Positions 35,189 through 43,391 of a stretch of 64,000 nt of DNA are shown here, piece by piece; the stretch's first letter is position 1; each line of letters opens with the position of its first letter. Under the pieces are notes generated by a model. It did not search any database. It saw only the letters and a list, made by a program, of their open reading frames with translations, and had not been told where the DNA came from. Made by a program: the position numbers and the translations under genes. Origin of the DNA: an uncultured Faecalibacterium sp. (GTDB taxonomy: Bacteria > Bacillota > Clostridia > Oscillospirales > Ruminococcaceae); contig CAKSZF010000001.1 of assembly GCA_934525405.1 (NCBI GenBank), positions 1-64,000 on the forward strand, written 5' to 3'.

Positions 35189-36221
35189 GCTGATTCCTAT
35201 TGATTACGCCAACCCGGAGCGCCCAACGGTGAGTGGCCGGGAACTGCACAAGTTCCTCAACATCGAAACACCTTACGCAAAGTGGTTTGGACGCATGGTC
35301 GAATATGGCTTTACCGAGGGTGAGGACTTCGTAACATTGGTTGGACAAAAATGTCCGACCAATAATCCGAAGAACCCCGTCACCGAGCGCACCGACCACC
35401 AGTTGACCATCCCGATGGCCAAAGAGCTGTGCATGCTCCAGCGCAACGAGCGTGGCAAGCAGGCTCGAAGGTATTTCATTGCGGTGGAGGAACAGTGGAA
35501 CAGCCCGGAGGCTGTGATGCGGCGGGCGATTCTGATTGCTGACAAAAAAGTGAAGCAGCTTCAGAAAACCAACCGGATGCTGTTGGCAGAGAACATGGAA
35601 CTGAAAGAGGATGCAGAGTACGCCAGAGCAATTTGCTTGGGAAATGCCTGCCGGACGACCACAGAGATTGCAAAGGATTATGGCTATTCTAGCGCAGAGA
35701 AACTGAACATAGTACTGCACGCTTTGGGCGTCCAGTACAAGACCAGTAGCGGCCAGTGGGTGCTGTATGCCGAACACTGTGGAAAGGGCTACACCAAAAC
35801 CCGCAAGACAAAGCCTATCACGCGCAGCGATGGTAGCGTGAGTGTTCACAGTACAACTGTTTGGACGGAAGCCGGACAGAGATTCATCTACAAAAAGCTG
35901 AAAGAGTTCAGGATTCTTCCGTGCAATGAAAATCATGCAGAACTGCTGAACGGATCAGACGTACAGGGAGAGCAGCTAACAATGGACGATTTGGAAGGAG
36001 AAAGTGAAATGAAAAAGACTACGATGCCGGATTGGTGCGTGGCTGTCAAGAAGGCCATGATCGACCATGATGACATGACCGTCACGGAACTGGCAAAGGA
36101 AACGGGCTTTTCTCGCTCGCATATCAGCCAAGTCGTCAATGGTGTGCTGGTGCCGTCCGAGAACGTCCAGGGCGCAATCGAAAAGTGCCTGAACATCAGC
36201 GGGGTGGCGTACCGGAGCTAA
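35181..36221 (+). CDS. AntA/AntB-type antirepressor fused to a C-terminal HTH
   Basis: A 346-residue protein. An AntA-type N-terminal domain (SGRELHKFLNIETPYAKWFGR, then IPMAKELCMLQRNERG) and a KilAC domain at about 140-250 (TTEIAKDYGYSSAEKLNIVL) form a usual antirepressor. From residue 277 a complete small XRE domain follows (TVTELAKETGFSRSHISQVVNG). AAGGAG at 35995-36000 is 8 bases before the in-frame ATG 36009, so a separate 70-residue HTH protein may be made from the same frame. The antirepressor should act on repressor 3. Confidence 0.85.
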   Translation: MDKLIPIDYANPERPTVSGRELHKFLNIETPYAKWFGRMVEYGFTEGEDFVTLVGQKCPTNNPKNPVTERTDHQLTIPMAKELCMLQRNERGKQARRYFIAVEEQWNSPEAVMRRAILIADKKVKQLQKTNRMLLAENMELKEDAEYARAICLGNACRTTTEIAKDYGYSSAEKLNIVLHALGVQYKTSSGQWVLYAEHCGKGYTKTRKTKPITRSDGSVSVHSTTVWTEAGQRFIYKKLKEFRILPCNENHAELLNGSDVQGEQLTMDDLEGESEMKKTTMPDWCVAVKKAMIDHDDMTVTELAKETGFSRSHISQVVNGVLVPSENVQGAIEKCLNISGVAYRS

Positions 36222-36260
36222 CCTACATCTCAAGTATACCAGAAAGGACGGCGTGAAAAA

Positions 36261-36710
36261 ATGGCGATTGAAAGCCAGAATATTTACAAAAATGCGCGGA
36301 AATCTGCTGGTTTTACGCAGGAAAAAGCATCGCAGCTTTTGAACGTGTCGGTTGACAGCCTGCGGGACTATGAGCAGAGCCAGCGTCCAGTGCCCAGCGA
36401 TGTAGCGAGCGCCATGTGTGACGTGTATCAAGCCCCATATCTGGCCGTGCAGCATCTGCGGTTGACATCAGATCTCGGCAAACGGGTCGTGCCTGAGATC
36501 CAGTTGAAAGACCTGCCGGAAGCCGTGCTGGGCGTTCTGGCGGCGGTTCAGCGCTTCTGTGCAAAGCGGGAGGCAATGGTAGAAATCGCCGCAGATGGCC
36601 AGATCGCTGAGAGCGAGCAAGCCGAATGGGACGAAATCATGTGCTTGGCCAACGACCTGAATGTGGCAATGAACAATATGCGTTTTTCGAAAGGAGGACG
36701 GCAGTCGTGA
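36261..36710 (+). CDS. XRE-family HTH protein
   Basis: A 149-residue protein with an N-terminal HTH of XRE type (SAGFTQEKASQLLNVSVDSLRDYE) and a helical C-terminal part (EAVLGVLAAVQRFCAKREAM). It starts the long early operon and overlaps the following gene (stop 36710, next GTG 36707). It may regulate early transcription; no operator is visible next to it. Confidence 0.8.
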   Translation: MAIESQNIYKNARKSAGFTQEKASQLLNVSVDSLRDYEQSQRPVPSDVASAMCDVYQAPYLAVQHLRLTSDLGKRVVPEIQLKDLPEAVLGVLAAVQRFCAKREAMVEIAADGQIAESEQAEWDEIMCLANDLNVAMNNMRFSKGGRQS

Positions 36711-37003
36711 GCAAAGAGTCGTATTTCATCGGTTGTGCAGAGGTTGCGGAACTGGTTGGCTGTGGCAAGTCCCGGGCATATAAGTACATCCAGCAGATGA
36801 ATCGGGAGCTGGAAGCAAGGGGAAACCTCACGTTTCCCGGCCGGGTGCCCCGGCGGTATGCGATGGAACGCTTTGGTCTGGGGGAGGTGCAGGAGGATGA
36901 AAGCACAAACGCTCGTGCCGCTGGCAGCGGCGGCAGCGGCGCAGCTTCTGGTGGTCGGAAACATCGCCGCGGCGTTCGCTTTCCAGCAGAAGCCGCCGGT
37001 TGA
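36707..37003 (+). CDS. Small HTH protein (excisionase-like)
   Basis: A 98-residue product from GTG 36707, with AAGGAGG at 36691-36697. The first 60 residues (YFIGCAEVAELVGCGKSRAYKYIQ, then FPGRVPRRY) look like a winged-helix excisionase or MerR-like HTH common in Clostridia elements. The last 35 residues are Gly/Ala-rich and overlap the signal sequence of the next gene in another frame over 107 bases; the functional protein may depend only on the first part. It is the best excisionase candidate here. Confidence 0.65.
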   Translation: MSKESYFIGCAEVAELVGCGKSRAYKYIQQMNRELEARGNLTFPGRVPRRYAMERFGLGEVQEDESTNARAAGSGGSGAASGGRKHRRGVRFPAEAAG

Positions 37004-37514
37004 AACGCTGGTTACGGTACCGGTGGTGGCCGAGATCGAGCAGGTTGAATGCGTTCGTCAGGACCCGGTTCCGTATGAGCCGGTTACATATCAGGTGCCG
37101 CTGGATGCGGAACTACAGTCCTACACGGAGAAAATGTGCGACCTCTACGATGTGCCCTTGGAACTGGCTTATGCCGTCATGCAGGTCGAGAGCGGCTTTA
37201 CCCCGGCGGCGCACAGCTCTACCGGGGATTATGGATTGATGCAGATAAACAGCATCAACGCCGGGTGGCTCAAAGATAAACTTGGCATAACGGATTTGCT
37301 GGATGCCCGCCAGAACATTCAGGCCGGGTGCTATATGCTGGGTATGTATCTCAGCGAGTACGAGGGCAATGTGAATTGCGCTCTGATGGCCTATAACCTT
37401 GGCGCAACCGGAGCCAAAAAGGCTTGGTCTGCTGGCACGTATAGCACAGCCTACACGGACAAGGTGTGGAACGCAATGGTAGGGCTGCTGGAAGGAGAAA
37501 GGGATGTTTCATAA
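36897..37514 (+). CDS. Exported lytic transglycosylase (SLT domain)
   Basis: A 205-residue protein with a signal peptide or anchor (LVPLAAAAAAQLLVVGNIAAA), a Val/Glu/Pro-rich linker and an SLT-type muramidase domain from about residue 75. The catalytic Glu lies in AYAVMQVESGF, followed by STGDYGLMQIN and ALMAYNLG, all typical. The enzyme would cleave glycan strands outside the membrane. Its place in the early regulatory region, far from lysis or tail genes, is unusual. GGGGAGG lies 9 bases before ATG 36897. Confidence 0.85.
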   Translation: MKAQTLVPLAAAAAAQLLVVGNIAAAFAFQQKPPVETLVTVPVVAEIEQVECVRQDPVPYEPVTYQVPLDAELQSYTEKMCDLYDVPLELAYAVMQVESGFTPAAHSSTGDYGLMQINSINAGWLKDKLGITDLLDARQNIQAGCYMLGMYLSEYEGNVNCALMAYNLGATGAKKAWSAGTYSTAYTDKVWNAMVGLLEGERDVS

Positions 37515-37815
37515 GATGGCACAAATGATTCAGATGCACACCGAGAAGAAGCTGCTGAACGAAGTTTTTGCAACGTATCGGGATGTTCAGGATGCTGCCG
37601 CCGAAATGGCACAGGTACTTCCGTGCCCTCGATGCGGAAAGCAGACCATGAAGATGCGCTTGCACAGCAATGCTCTTTCCCGTCAAGTTCCGGGCATCAC
37701 GATTTGTGACCGCTGCGGAACCGAAGAAGCACTGGAAGATGCTGTTCACCAGCCGATGGATGTTCGCAAGTGGGCACTGATCGAAACCTACATGAAGGGG
37801 GCAAACCTGAAATGA
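37504..37815 (+). CDS. Phage zinc-ribbon protein
   Basis: A 103-residue protein with two Cys pairs (CPRCGKQ at about 41 and CDRCGTE at about 68) that should bind zinc. The N-terminal part is helical (MFHKMAQMIQMHTEKKLLNEVF). Its ATG overlaps the end of the transglycosylase gene, and its own end overlaps the next start. Family not recognised; such ribbons are frequent in early operons of Clostridia phages. Confidence 0.75.
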   Translation: MFHKMAQMIQMHTEKKLLNEVFATYRDVQDAAAEMAQVLPCPRCGKQTMKMRLHSNALSRQVPGITICDRCGTEEALEDAVHQPMDVRKWALIETYMKGANLK

Positions 37816-38198
37816 AACGCAAAGAAAGGCATTTGACCGTGATGGGCTGGGTCGTTGTTGGACTGCTGGACACGCTGGCCGGCGTAATTTCCGGTGGGCT
37901 TATGGCCTTGTGGCAGCTGCCCAGTACATATCGCTGGCGCGGCTACTGGGCAATTGGCGGGGAGTGGATTCTCATTGTTGGTGCAATCATTATTGCATCC
38001 CGCCTGATGCACGAACTGCAGATGCAGGCGCTTTTTGGAGGAAAGAAGAATGACAAGGTGCGCTCGGTGTCACAGGGTCATTACAGATCCGTCGGCAATC
38101 GAAGTGGGGTACGGCGCGAAGTGTTACGTCAAGGAGTTCGGAAAACGGCTCCGAGCACCCGCAAAGCCCCGCAGAATCAGGACTGTCACACAGCCTAA
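37812..38198 (+). CDS. Two-span membrane protein with a long out-of-frame overlap
   Basis: A 128-residue product. Residues 1-75 contain two membrane helices (MGWVVVGLLDTLAGVISGGL and EWILIVGAIIIASRLM). The last 50 residues are basic, without visible structure, and share 149 bases with the next gene in another frame. Ancestral relatives may have ended near residue 80; a frameshift that extended the tail is one explanation. Function unknown. Confidence 0.6.
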   Translation: MKRKERHLTVMGWVVVGLLDTLAGVISGGLMALWQLPSTYRWRGYWAIGGEWILIVGAIIIASRLMHELQMQALFGGKKNDKVRSVSQGHYRSVGNRSGVRREVLRQGVRKTAPSTRKAPQNQDCHTA

Positions 38199-38304
38199 AA
38201 TCACCGCTGAGCGCCAGATTGTAGGGCAGCTCTCGGTGTGGGATATACTCGCCGCACACGAAAAAAGCGCTGACCAGAACGGCCAGCGCGCTACAAATGG
38301 ATAG
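38050..38304 (+). CDS. DUF6011-like zinc-binding protein
   Basis: An 84-residue protein whose first 30 residues match the DUF6011 pattern: CARCHRVITDPSAIEVGYGAKCY, with three Cys and a His as likely zinc ligands. The rest is basic, then helical (VWDILAAHEK). GGAGG at 38037-38041 is 8 bases before ATG 38050, so this start is well supported despite the overlap with the preceding gene. Its stop is inside a structured element. Confidence 0.7.
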   Translation: MTRCARCHRVITDPSAIEVGYGAKCYVKEFGKRLRAPAKPRRIRTVTQPKITAERQIVGQLSVWDILAAHEKSADQNGQRATNG

Positions 38305-38364
38305 AGACCCACACATTCCGTTGGCGCTTGATGCAGGAACATCAAGCCGGAAAATGCAGGTCTC
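38304..38364 (+). promoter_or_regulatory. Three-tier RNA-like structure before the recombination genes
   Basis: GAGACC (38304-38309) pairs with GGTCTC (38359-38364), TTCCG (38316-38320) with CGGAA (38348-38352), and GCTTGATG (38326-38333) with CATCAAGC (38340-38347) around a CAGGAA loop. All three stems nest. It has no T-run, so it is not a simple terminator. It lies 114 bases before the DUF1351 gene. No known RNA family recognised. Confidence 0.5.
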
Positions 38365-38477
38365 CACCACACACAACCATATTGTAGCATAATCGGTTGA
38401 TTTTTTCAACAGGTACGAAGCGGCGGTCAGGAGCGTTCCTACTGCCGTTTTTCTATACAGAGAATCAGGAGGTACAC

Positions 38478-39461
38478 ATGGAAAAGGAAATTACTACCAC
38501 CAATCAGACCACGGCGTTGGCAGATAGTCTGATTGTGGTGCAGCAGCTTCCTATCATCAAGGAGCAGCTGCACAGCATCAAAGCACAGGCTCAGGAGTCC
38601 GTCAAGGAGGCGCTTTCGCTGGCCTGCACGGAAGAAACCCTCAAAGTTGTCAAGGAGCGCCGGGCGGCGCTGAACCGTGACCGAAAGGATCTGGATGCCC
38701 GGCGCATGGCCGTAAAGAAGCAGATCATGCAGCCGTTTGAGGACTTCGACGAGGTTTACAAAGAATGCGTTACGGACGTGTACGGCCCGGCAGATGAAGC
38801 GCTGAAGGGCAAAATCACGGACGTGGAAGCCGGACTGAAAGCCGACAAGGAAAAAAAGGTCAAGGATTACTTTGCTGAGATGGTCAAGGCCAGCGGCGTT
38901 GAGTGGGTCACCTATGAGGATGTCGGCGTTGCAGTCACGTTGACCGCAAGCCTGAAATCCCTGAAAGCCAAGGTCAAGGAGTATGTGGAAAAGGTTGCGG
39001 CTGACGTAGCCTGCATCAACGGCATGGAAAATGCCCCGGAGATCATGGCCGAGTATAAGCTGTGCGGAAGTTTGGCTGTTGCCATTAACAGCGTGAGCCA
39101 GCGCAAAGACCGTATTGCCCGGGAAGAAGCCGAGCGCAAGCAGCGTCTGGAAGCCCAGCTTCGGGCACAAGAAGCAGAAAAGGCCGTTCTGGATGCGGCA
39201 GAGGAAGAACTGTCTGCGCCTCAGGTCATGGGCACCGAACCGCCCGTTATGGACGAGCAGGAGACCGAGGACTCCCAGAAGGAGAGCACGGAACAGGTCA
39301 TGAACGCAAAGTTTGCTTTTATGGGACGCACGTTCCAGTGCCGCGGCACTTTGACCCAGCTGCGGGAACTGAAGTCTTTCGTAAATGACAAAGTCGATGA
39401 GATCCAGAAGTACATGGATTCCATTGGCATTGAGAATCAGGAGGTAAATAACAATGGCTAA
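38478..39461 (+). CDS. DUF1351 family protein, RecT partner
   Basis: A 327-residue, mostly helical protein of the DUF1351 family, which in Firmicutes phages regularly precedes recT. Visible are LKVVKERRAALNRDRKDLDARR near residue 60, a long coiled-coil region with Glu, Lys and Arg (residues 200-245) and a C-terminal conserved stretch (FAFMGRTFQCRGTLTQLRELKSF). AGGAGG lies 5-6 bases before ATG 38478. It overlaps recT by 8 bases. A role in DNA recombination is inferred from this pairing. Confidence 0.85.
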   Translation: MEKEITTTNQTTALADSLIVVQQLPIIKEQLHSIKAQAQESVKEALSLACTEETLKVVKERRAALNRDRKDLDARRMAVKKQIMQPFEDFDEVYKECVTDVYGPADEALKGKITDVEAGLKADKEKKVKDYFAEMVKASGVEWVTYEDVGVAVTLTASLKSLKAKVKEYVEKVAADVACINGMENAPEIMAEYKLCGSLAVAINSVSQRKDRIAREEAERKQRLEAQLRAQEAEKAVLDAAEEELSAPQVMGTEPPVMDEQETEDSQKESTEQVMNAKFAFMGRTFQCRGTLTQLRELKSFVNDKVDEIQKYMDSIGIENQEVNNNG

Positions 39462-40410
39462 AGCAATGCAGCCGCAGAAAATGCGCTTTTCGCAGGCAAT
39501 CCAGACTCCGATGTACAAAAATCTCGTGAATAACACGTTGGGCGATCCGGCGCGCGGCGCTCGCTTCATTGCCAATATCACTAGCGCCGTTGCTGTCAAT
39601 CCGGCCTTGCAGGAATGCAACCCGGGCACGATTTTGGCAGGTGCCCTTTTGGGCGAAAGCCTGCTCTTGCAGCCTTCGCCCCAGTTGGGTCAGTTCTATC
39701 TGGTGCCCTTTAAGTCCAAGGCGAAGCGTGACCGGCAGGGCAATGTGATTGAGCCTGCAAGCGTAAAGGCGCAGTTTGTGCTGGGGTATAAGGGCTATAT
39801 CCAGTTGGCACTGCGGACTGGCCAATATAAGCGCCTGAATGTGCTGGAGGTCAAGGCCGGGGAACTGAGCGGATGGGATCCGTTTGAAGAACGGTTCCAT
39901 GAGATGCACTTTATCGAAGATTTTGAAAAGCGTGCAGCAATGCCGACGGTGGGTTACATTGCACACTTCGAGTACATCAACGGCTTTGAGAAAACGCTGT
40001 ATTGGACAGCAGACCAGATGATGGCTCATGCGGACAAGTACAGTCAGGCGTTCAGCGCAGCAGCATATAAGAAGCTGCTGAACGGCGAAATCCCGCAGGA
40101 CGAACTGTGGAAGTACTCCAGCTTTTGGTATAAGGATTTTGACGCGATGTCCAAAAAGACAATGCTGCGTCAGCTGATTTCCAAGTGGGGCATCATGACC
40201 GCCGAAATGACCACGGCTTATGAGCGGGACGGGCGCGTTATGATGCCGGACAGCACAGGCAGTGGCCTGTTGCCGGAAGCTGCGGAGTATGCAGATGCCG
40301 GGCAGAGTGAGCAGGAGCCGCCCAAAATTGAGCGAACAGCCAAGACGATGGACCTGCCGGAGCCGGAAGCAGATGCCGTTGAGGAAGCCGTTGATTTGGC
40401 TGCACTCTGA
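39454..40410 (+). CDS. recT: RecT single-strand annealing protein
   Basis: A 318-residue RecT-family annealase for phage recombination and replication. Typical stretches are CNPGTILAGALLGESLLLQPSPQLGQFYLVPF, shown here only as family core, then FVLGYKGYIQLALRTGQYK and AMSKKTMLRQLISKWG. It lies between the DUF1351 gene and an MBL-fold hydrolase. No RecE or YqaJ exonuclease is in the cluster, so the partner nuclease may be missing or replaced by the MBL or HNH protein. The C-terminal 60 residues are acidic. Confidence 0.93.
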   Translation: MAKAMQPQKMRFSQAIQTPMYKNLVNNTLGDPARGARFIANITSAVAVNPALQECNPGTILAGALLGESLLLQPSPQLGQFYLVPFKSKAKRDRQGNVIEPASVKAQFVLGYKGYIQLALRTGQYKRLNVLEVKAGELSGWDPFEERFHEMHFIEDFEKRAAMPTVGYIAHFEYINGFEKTLYWTADQMMAHADKYSQAFSAAAYKKLLNGEIPQDELWKYSSFWYKDFDAMSKKTMLRQLISKWGIMTAEMTTAYERDGRVMMPDSTGSGLLPEAAEYADAGQSEQEPPKIERTAKTMDLPEPEADAVEEAVDLAAL

Positions 40411-41078
40411 TGGTCAAGTACAACATTATCAGCACCGGCAGCGATGGTAACGCCACGATTCTGGAAGATTTTGTGCTGGTAGACTGCGGCGTGCCGTATA
40501 AGGCGTTGGAGCCGTATGTTCCGAGACTGAAGCTTGTGCTTCTGACGCATATCCACTCAGATCACTTCCAGAAGCGAACCATCAAGCGGCTTGCCAGTGA
40601 GCGGCCGACACTCCGCTTCGGGTGTTGCCGCTGGCTGGTGCCGCCGCTCATAGCTGCAGGGGTGCCGGAGCGTCAGATTGATGTACTGACCCCGAGAACG
40701 TTGTATGGGTACGGCCTGTGCAATGTGATTCCGGTAATGCTAGCCCATAACGTACCCAACTGTGGGTATAAGGTGCATTTTCCGTCTGGCAAGGTGATTT
40801 ATGCCACTGATACTAACAATTTGGATGGCATTCAGGCGATCGGCTATGACCTTTATCTGATAGAATCGAACTACCGGGATGAAGATATACAAGCCAAAAT
40901 CCAAGAGAAAAAGGTAGCTGGGCAGTATGCCTACGAACTGCAGGTGCTCAGAAATCACCTGTCAGAAGCGAAATGCAATGACTTTTTGGCACGGAATATG
41001 AAAGCAAACAGCGTTTATATTCCGATGCACGTCCATGTGGACAAGGAGAACGCGCATGATTGTGACAGCGAAAATTGA
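40410..41078 (+). CDS. MBL-fold metallo-hydrolase of the recombination module
   Basis: A 222-residue metallo-beta-lactamase-fold enzyme with the metal motif THIHSDH (His47, His49, Asp51, His52) and later ligands in VMLAHNVPNCGY and VIYATDTNN. This compact version sits next to recT in many Firmicutes phages and may act as a nuclease in recombination or repair. Substrate unknown. The ATG shares one base with the recT stop. Confidence 0.85.
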   Translation: MVKYNIISTGSDGNATILEDFVLVDCGVPYKALEPYVPRLKLVLLTHIHSDHFQKRTIKRLASERPTLRFGCCRWLVPPLIAAGVPERQIDVLTPRTLYGYGLCNVIPVMLAHNVPNCGYKVHFPSGKVIYATDTNNLDGIQAIGYDLYLIESNYRDEDIQAKIQEKKVAGQYAYELQVLRNHLSEAKCNDFLARNMKANSVYIPMHVHVDKENAHDCDSEN

Positions 41079-41724
41079 GAAGCTGGAGAACGGAAAGCTT
41101 GTCCTGAAACCCGACGTAGACATCAGCCGGTTTCTGGCGCAGAAGCGCCCCCGGCGGGTAGAAGTCCGTCTGGATGATGGACGAACCATTTCCGCAGACC
41201 AGCGCCGCAAGATTTTCGCTATTATACGAGATATTTCTTTGTGGTCAGGGCAGGAGCCGGAAGAACTTCGGCTTTATCTGGAATGGGATTTCTGCTCCCG
41301 CTGCCTGCGGGAGTGGTTCTCCCTCTCGAATTGCGATATGACCACGGCCCGAGAGTTTATTACATATCTGATTCAGTTTTGCTTCCATTGGGGGGTGCCC
41401 ACAAAGGACAGCCTGCTCACCCAGACGGACGATATTGGCAAGTACCTGTATCTCTGCCTTGAAAATCGCCGGTGTGCAATTTGCAACCAGCCTGCAGAGG
41501 TGCACCATGTTGACCGCGTGGGCATGGGTCGAGATAGAGAAGCTATCGTCCATGTCGGGCTGAACGCGATAGCACTTTGTCGGCGGCACCATGAAGAGGC
41601 GCACCGCAGAGAAAAAGCCCTGTTTGCTGATTACCATATCTATGGCATCGAGCTGGATCGGCATCTATGTAAAGTGCTTTCGCTCAATCAAAAACCGAAA
41701 GGGGAGGTGGAGCGTGGCGAATGA
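41056..41724 (+). CDS. Putative HNH nuclease (HNHc_6 type)
   Basis: A 222-residue phage protein with a C-terminal HNH-like zinc nuclease: CAICNQPAEVHHVD (Cys140, Cys143, His150, His151) and ALCRRHHEEAH. The N-terminal part (KIEKLENGKLVLKPDVDIS) and the middle WDFCSRCLREWFSLSN are typical of the family that stands in RecT-type replication modules. AAGGAG lies 7 bases before ATG 41056. It may resolve branched DNA. It overlaps both neighbours. Confidence 0.85.
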   Translation: MIVTAKIEKLENGKLVLKPDVDISRFLAQKRPRRVEVRLDDGRTISADQRRKIFAIIRDISLWSGQEPEELRLYLEWDFCSRCLREWFSLSNCDMTTAREFITYLIQFCFHWGVPTKDSLLTQTDDIGKYLYLCLENRRCAICNQPAEVHHVDRVGMGRDREAIVHVGLNAIALCRRHHEEAHRREKALFADYHIYGIELDRHLCKVLSLNQKPKGEVERGE

Positions 41725-42445
41725 TTACATAAAACTGTGGGTGAAGGATTACAGAGCGTTGCTAGAACCGTTCAATGAAGCGGAACGGGGCCGAATTCTA
41801 TGGGCTATGATGGATTACAAGGAAACTGGTTCAGAACCGAAGTTTCTGGGGAATGAGCGCTTTGTTTGGGCGGCGATAAAAGCCAAAATCGATGCTTCCA
41901 ATGAAGCATACGAGCGTCAGGCCGCTGCCAATAGGGCAAACGGTGCCAGAGGTGGCAGGCCTCGCAAATCAAAAGAAAATCAGGAAAACCCAGAAAACCG
42001 AATGGGTTTTGAAGAATCCACAACTGAGGAAAACCCAGAAAAATCAACCGGCCCGCCTGATGACACCCCGGAAAGCTACTGGGTCTGGGCTGGATGCGAC
42101 AGTATGCTTACGCCCTACATGGCAGCAGAATTTCGGGATTTGCGAGAAACCGGGGTGGAAGACGCTTTGGTGGTTGCTACGCTGGAAGAAGCGATGCGCC
42201 ACCAAGCGAAGCACCCATGGTGCTATGCTAAGCGCCTGCTCGATCAGGCGGCGGCGCAGCATGTTACAACGTTTGCAGAGTGGGAAAAAACTCACATCAA
42301 AAATAAAGGAAATCGGGTTGACCGAGAAACGCCGAGCGGAAACAACATTCTAGGTCTTACTGACAGCCTTGGACGAATAAAGAGAAGACCGTTCAAAAAA
42401 CAGGATGTTCCGCAGGGCAAAGGGGGCGATTTCAATGGGGAGTGA
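41714..42445 (+). CDS. DUF6291-type replisome organiser-like protein
   Basis: A 243-residue protein from GTG 41714 with GGGGAGG at 41701-41707. The first 90 residues (ALLEPFNEAERGRILWAMMDY, FVWAAIKAKIDASNEAY) fit the DUF6291 domain seen at the start of phage replication initiators. A linker with repeated Glu-Asn-Pro follows at about 95-120, then a helical C-terminal part (HPWCYAKRLLDQAAAQH). It probably recruits host replication proteins to the phage origin. No separate DnaC-like loader is present. Confidence 0.7.
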   Translation: MANDYIKLWVKDYRALLEPFNEAERGRILWAMMDYKETGSEPKFLGNERFVWAAIKAKIDASNEAYERQAAANRANGARGGRPRKSKENQENPENRMGFEESTTEENPEKSTGPPDDTPESYWVWAGCDSMLTPYMAAEFRDLRETGVEDALVVATLEEAMRHQAKHPWCYAKRLLDQAAAQHVTTFAEWEKTHIKNKGNRVDRETPSGNNILGLTDSLGRIKRRPFKKQDVPQGKGGDFNGE

Positions 42446-43379
42446 TGTTCGCCATGTCCGGGGTGAAGCACAGAAGGAACTTGTAAAAAAGTTTGAAGTG
42501 TTTTCGAGCAATGGTCGGTCACGCTGGCAGGTCTGGAGCGATTGGATCACCATGAGTGCTATTGCGGTGTCCAATGCGACAGATCGGAGCCACTTTGACG
42601 AACGCGAGAAGCAGTACTTATCAATCGCAGGAAAATACACGCGGCCGGAAATGGAAGCATTTACGGAAATGCTGGCCTTGTTGGTCGTGGCACTAGAGGA
42701 CAACCCGGAACAGGACTTCCTTGGCGAGTTGTATATGTGCTTGGGGCTTGGAAACGACCATGCAGGACAATTCTTTACGCCCTACCACCTGTGTGAGTTC
42801 ATGTCCGCAGTAACGACCCCCGCAGAAGAGTTTCAGCAGAAAATCGGAGATAGGGGATGGGTTGCGGTCTGTGATCCGACCTGCGGCGCTGGGGCCTTGC
42901 TGGTGGCGTTCGCAAACGAATGCAGAAAGAAAGGCATCAATTATCAGACGGATGTGCTGTTTGTGGCGCAGGACATTGACTACATCGTGGGTATGATGTG
43001 CTATCTGCAAATGAGTCTGCTTGGAATGCCGGGATATGTCGTCATCGGTGATACGCTTGCAAGCCCGTCTGTGTCTTATGACAAAAGGGGGCTGCTTCCA
43101 GTTGACAAAGGGAACGTCTGGTATACGCCGATGCTCAGGACCCCGGTTTGGCAATATCGAATCTTTATGGCGCAGATGGAACTGGTCACTCAACCGATAA
43201 GGAAAGAGCGTGTTGCAGATGCGCCAAAATCCGAACCACAAAAATCCCCTGAAGCCCTTAAAAAACTCGAGAAACCAAAGAACACGGAAAAGCCAAAAGC
43301 CGCTAAAAGGCCGCAAAGAGCGCCGGAACAGGAACCGGTGTTCTCCGAGGGCAAGGGTGGGCAACTTAGCTTTTTCTGA
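42435..43379 (+). CDS. N6-adenine methylase-like protein lacking motif IV
   Basis: A 314-residue relative of type I M subunits. The GQFFTPYHLCEFM stretch (111-123) and SAM motif I DPTCGAG (147-153) are clear, and VAQDID fits motif II. The catalytic motif (N/D-P-P-Y/F) expected near 205-215 is missing; the sequence there reads GDTLASPSVSYDKRG. So methylation activity is doubtful and the protein may bind SAM or DNA in another role. The C-terminus is rich in Lys, Pro and Glu. No restriction or specificity subunit is near. Confidence 0.75.
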   Translation: MGSDVRHVRGEAQKELVKKFEVFSSNGRSRWQVWSDWITMSAIAVSNATDRSHFDEREKQYLSIAGKYTRPEMEAFTEMLALLVVALEDNPEQDFLGELYMCLGLGNDHAGQFFTPYHLCEFMSAVTTPAEEFQQKIGDRGWVAVCDPTCGAGALLVAFANECRKKGINYQTDVLFVAQDIDYIVGMMCYLQMSLLGMPGYVVIGDTLASPSVSYDKRGLLPVDKGNVWYTPMLRTPVWQYRIFMAQMELVTQPIRKERVADAPKSEPQKSPEALKKLEKPKNTEKPKAAKRPQRAPEQEPVFSEGKGGQLSFF

Positions 43380-43391
43380 TAGGAGGACAAT

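Noticed and set aside
42435-43379. Complete type I restriction-modification system
   Set aside because: Only the M-like protein is present, without motif IV and without S or R subunits.
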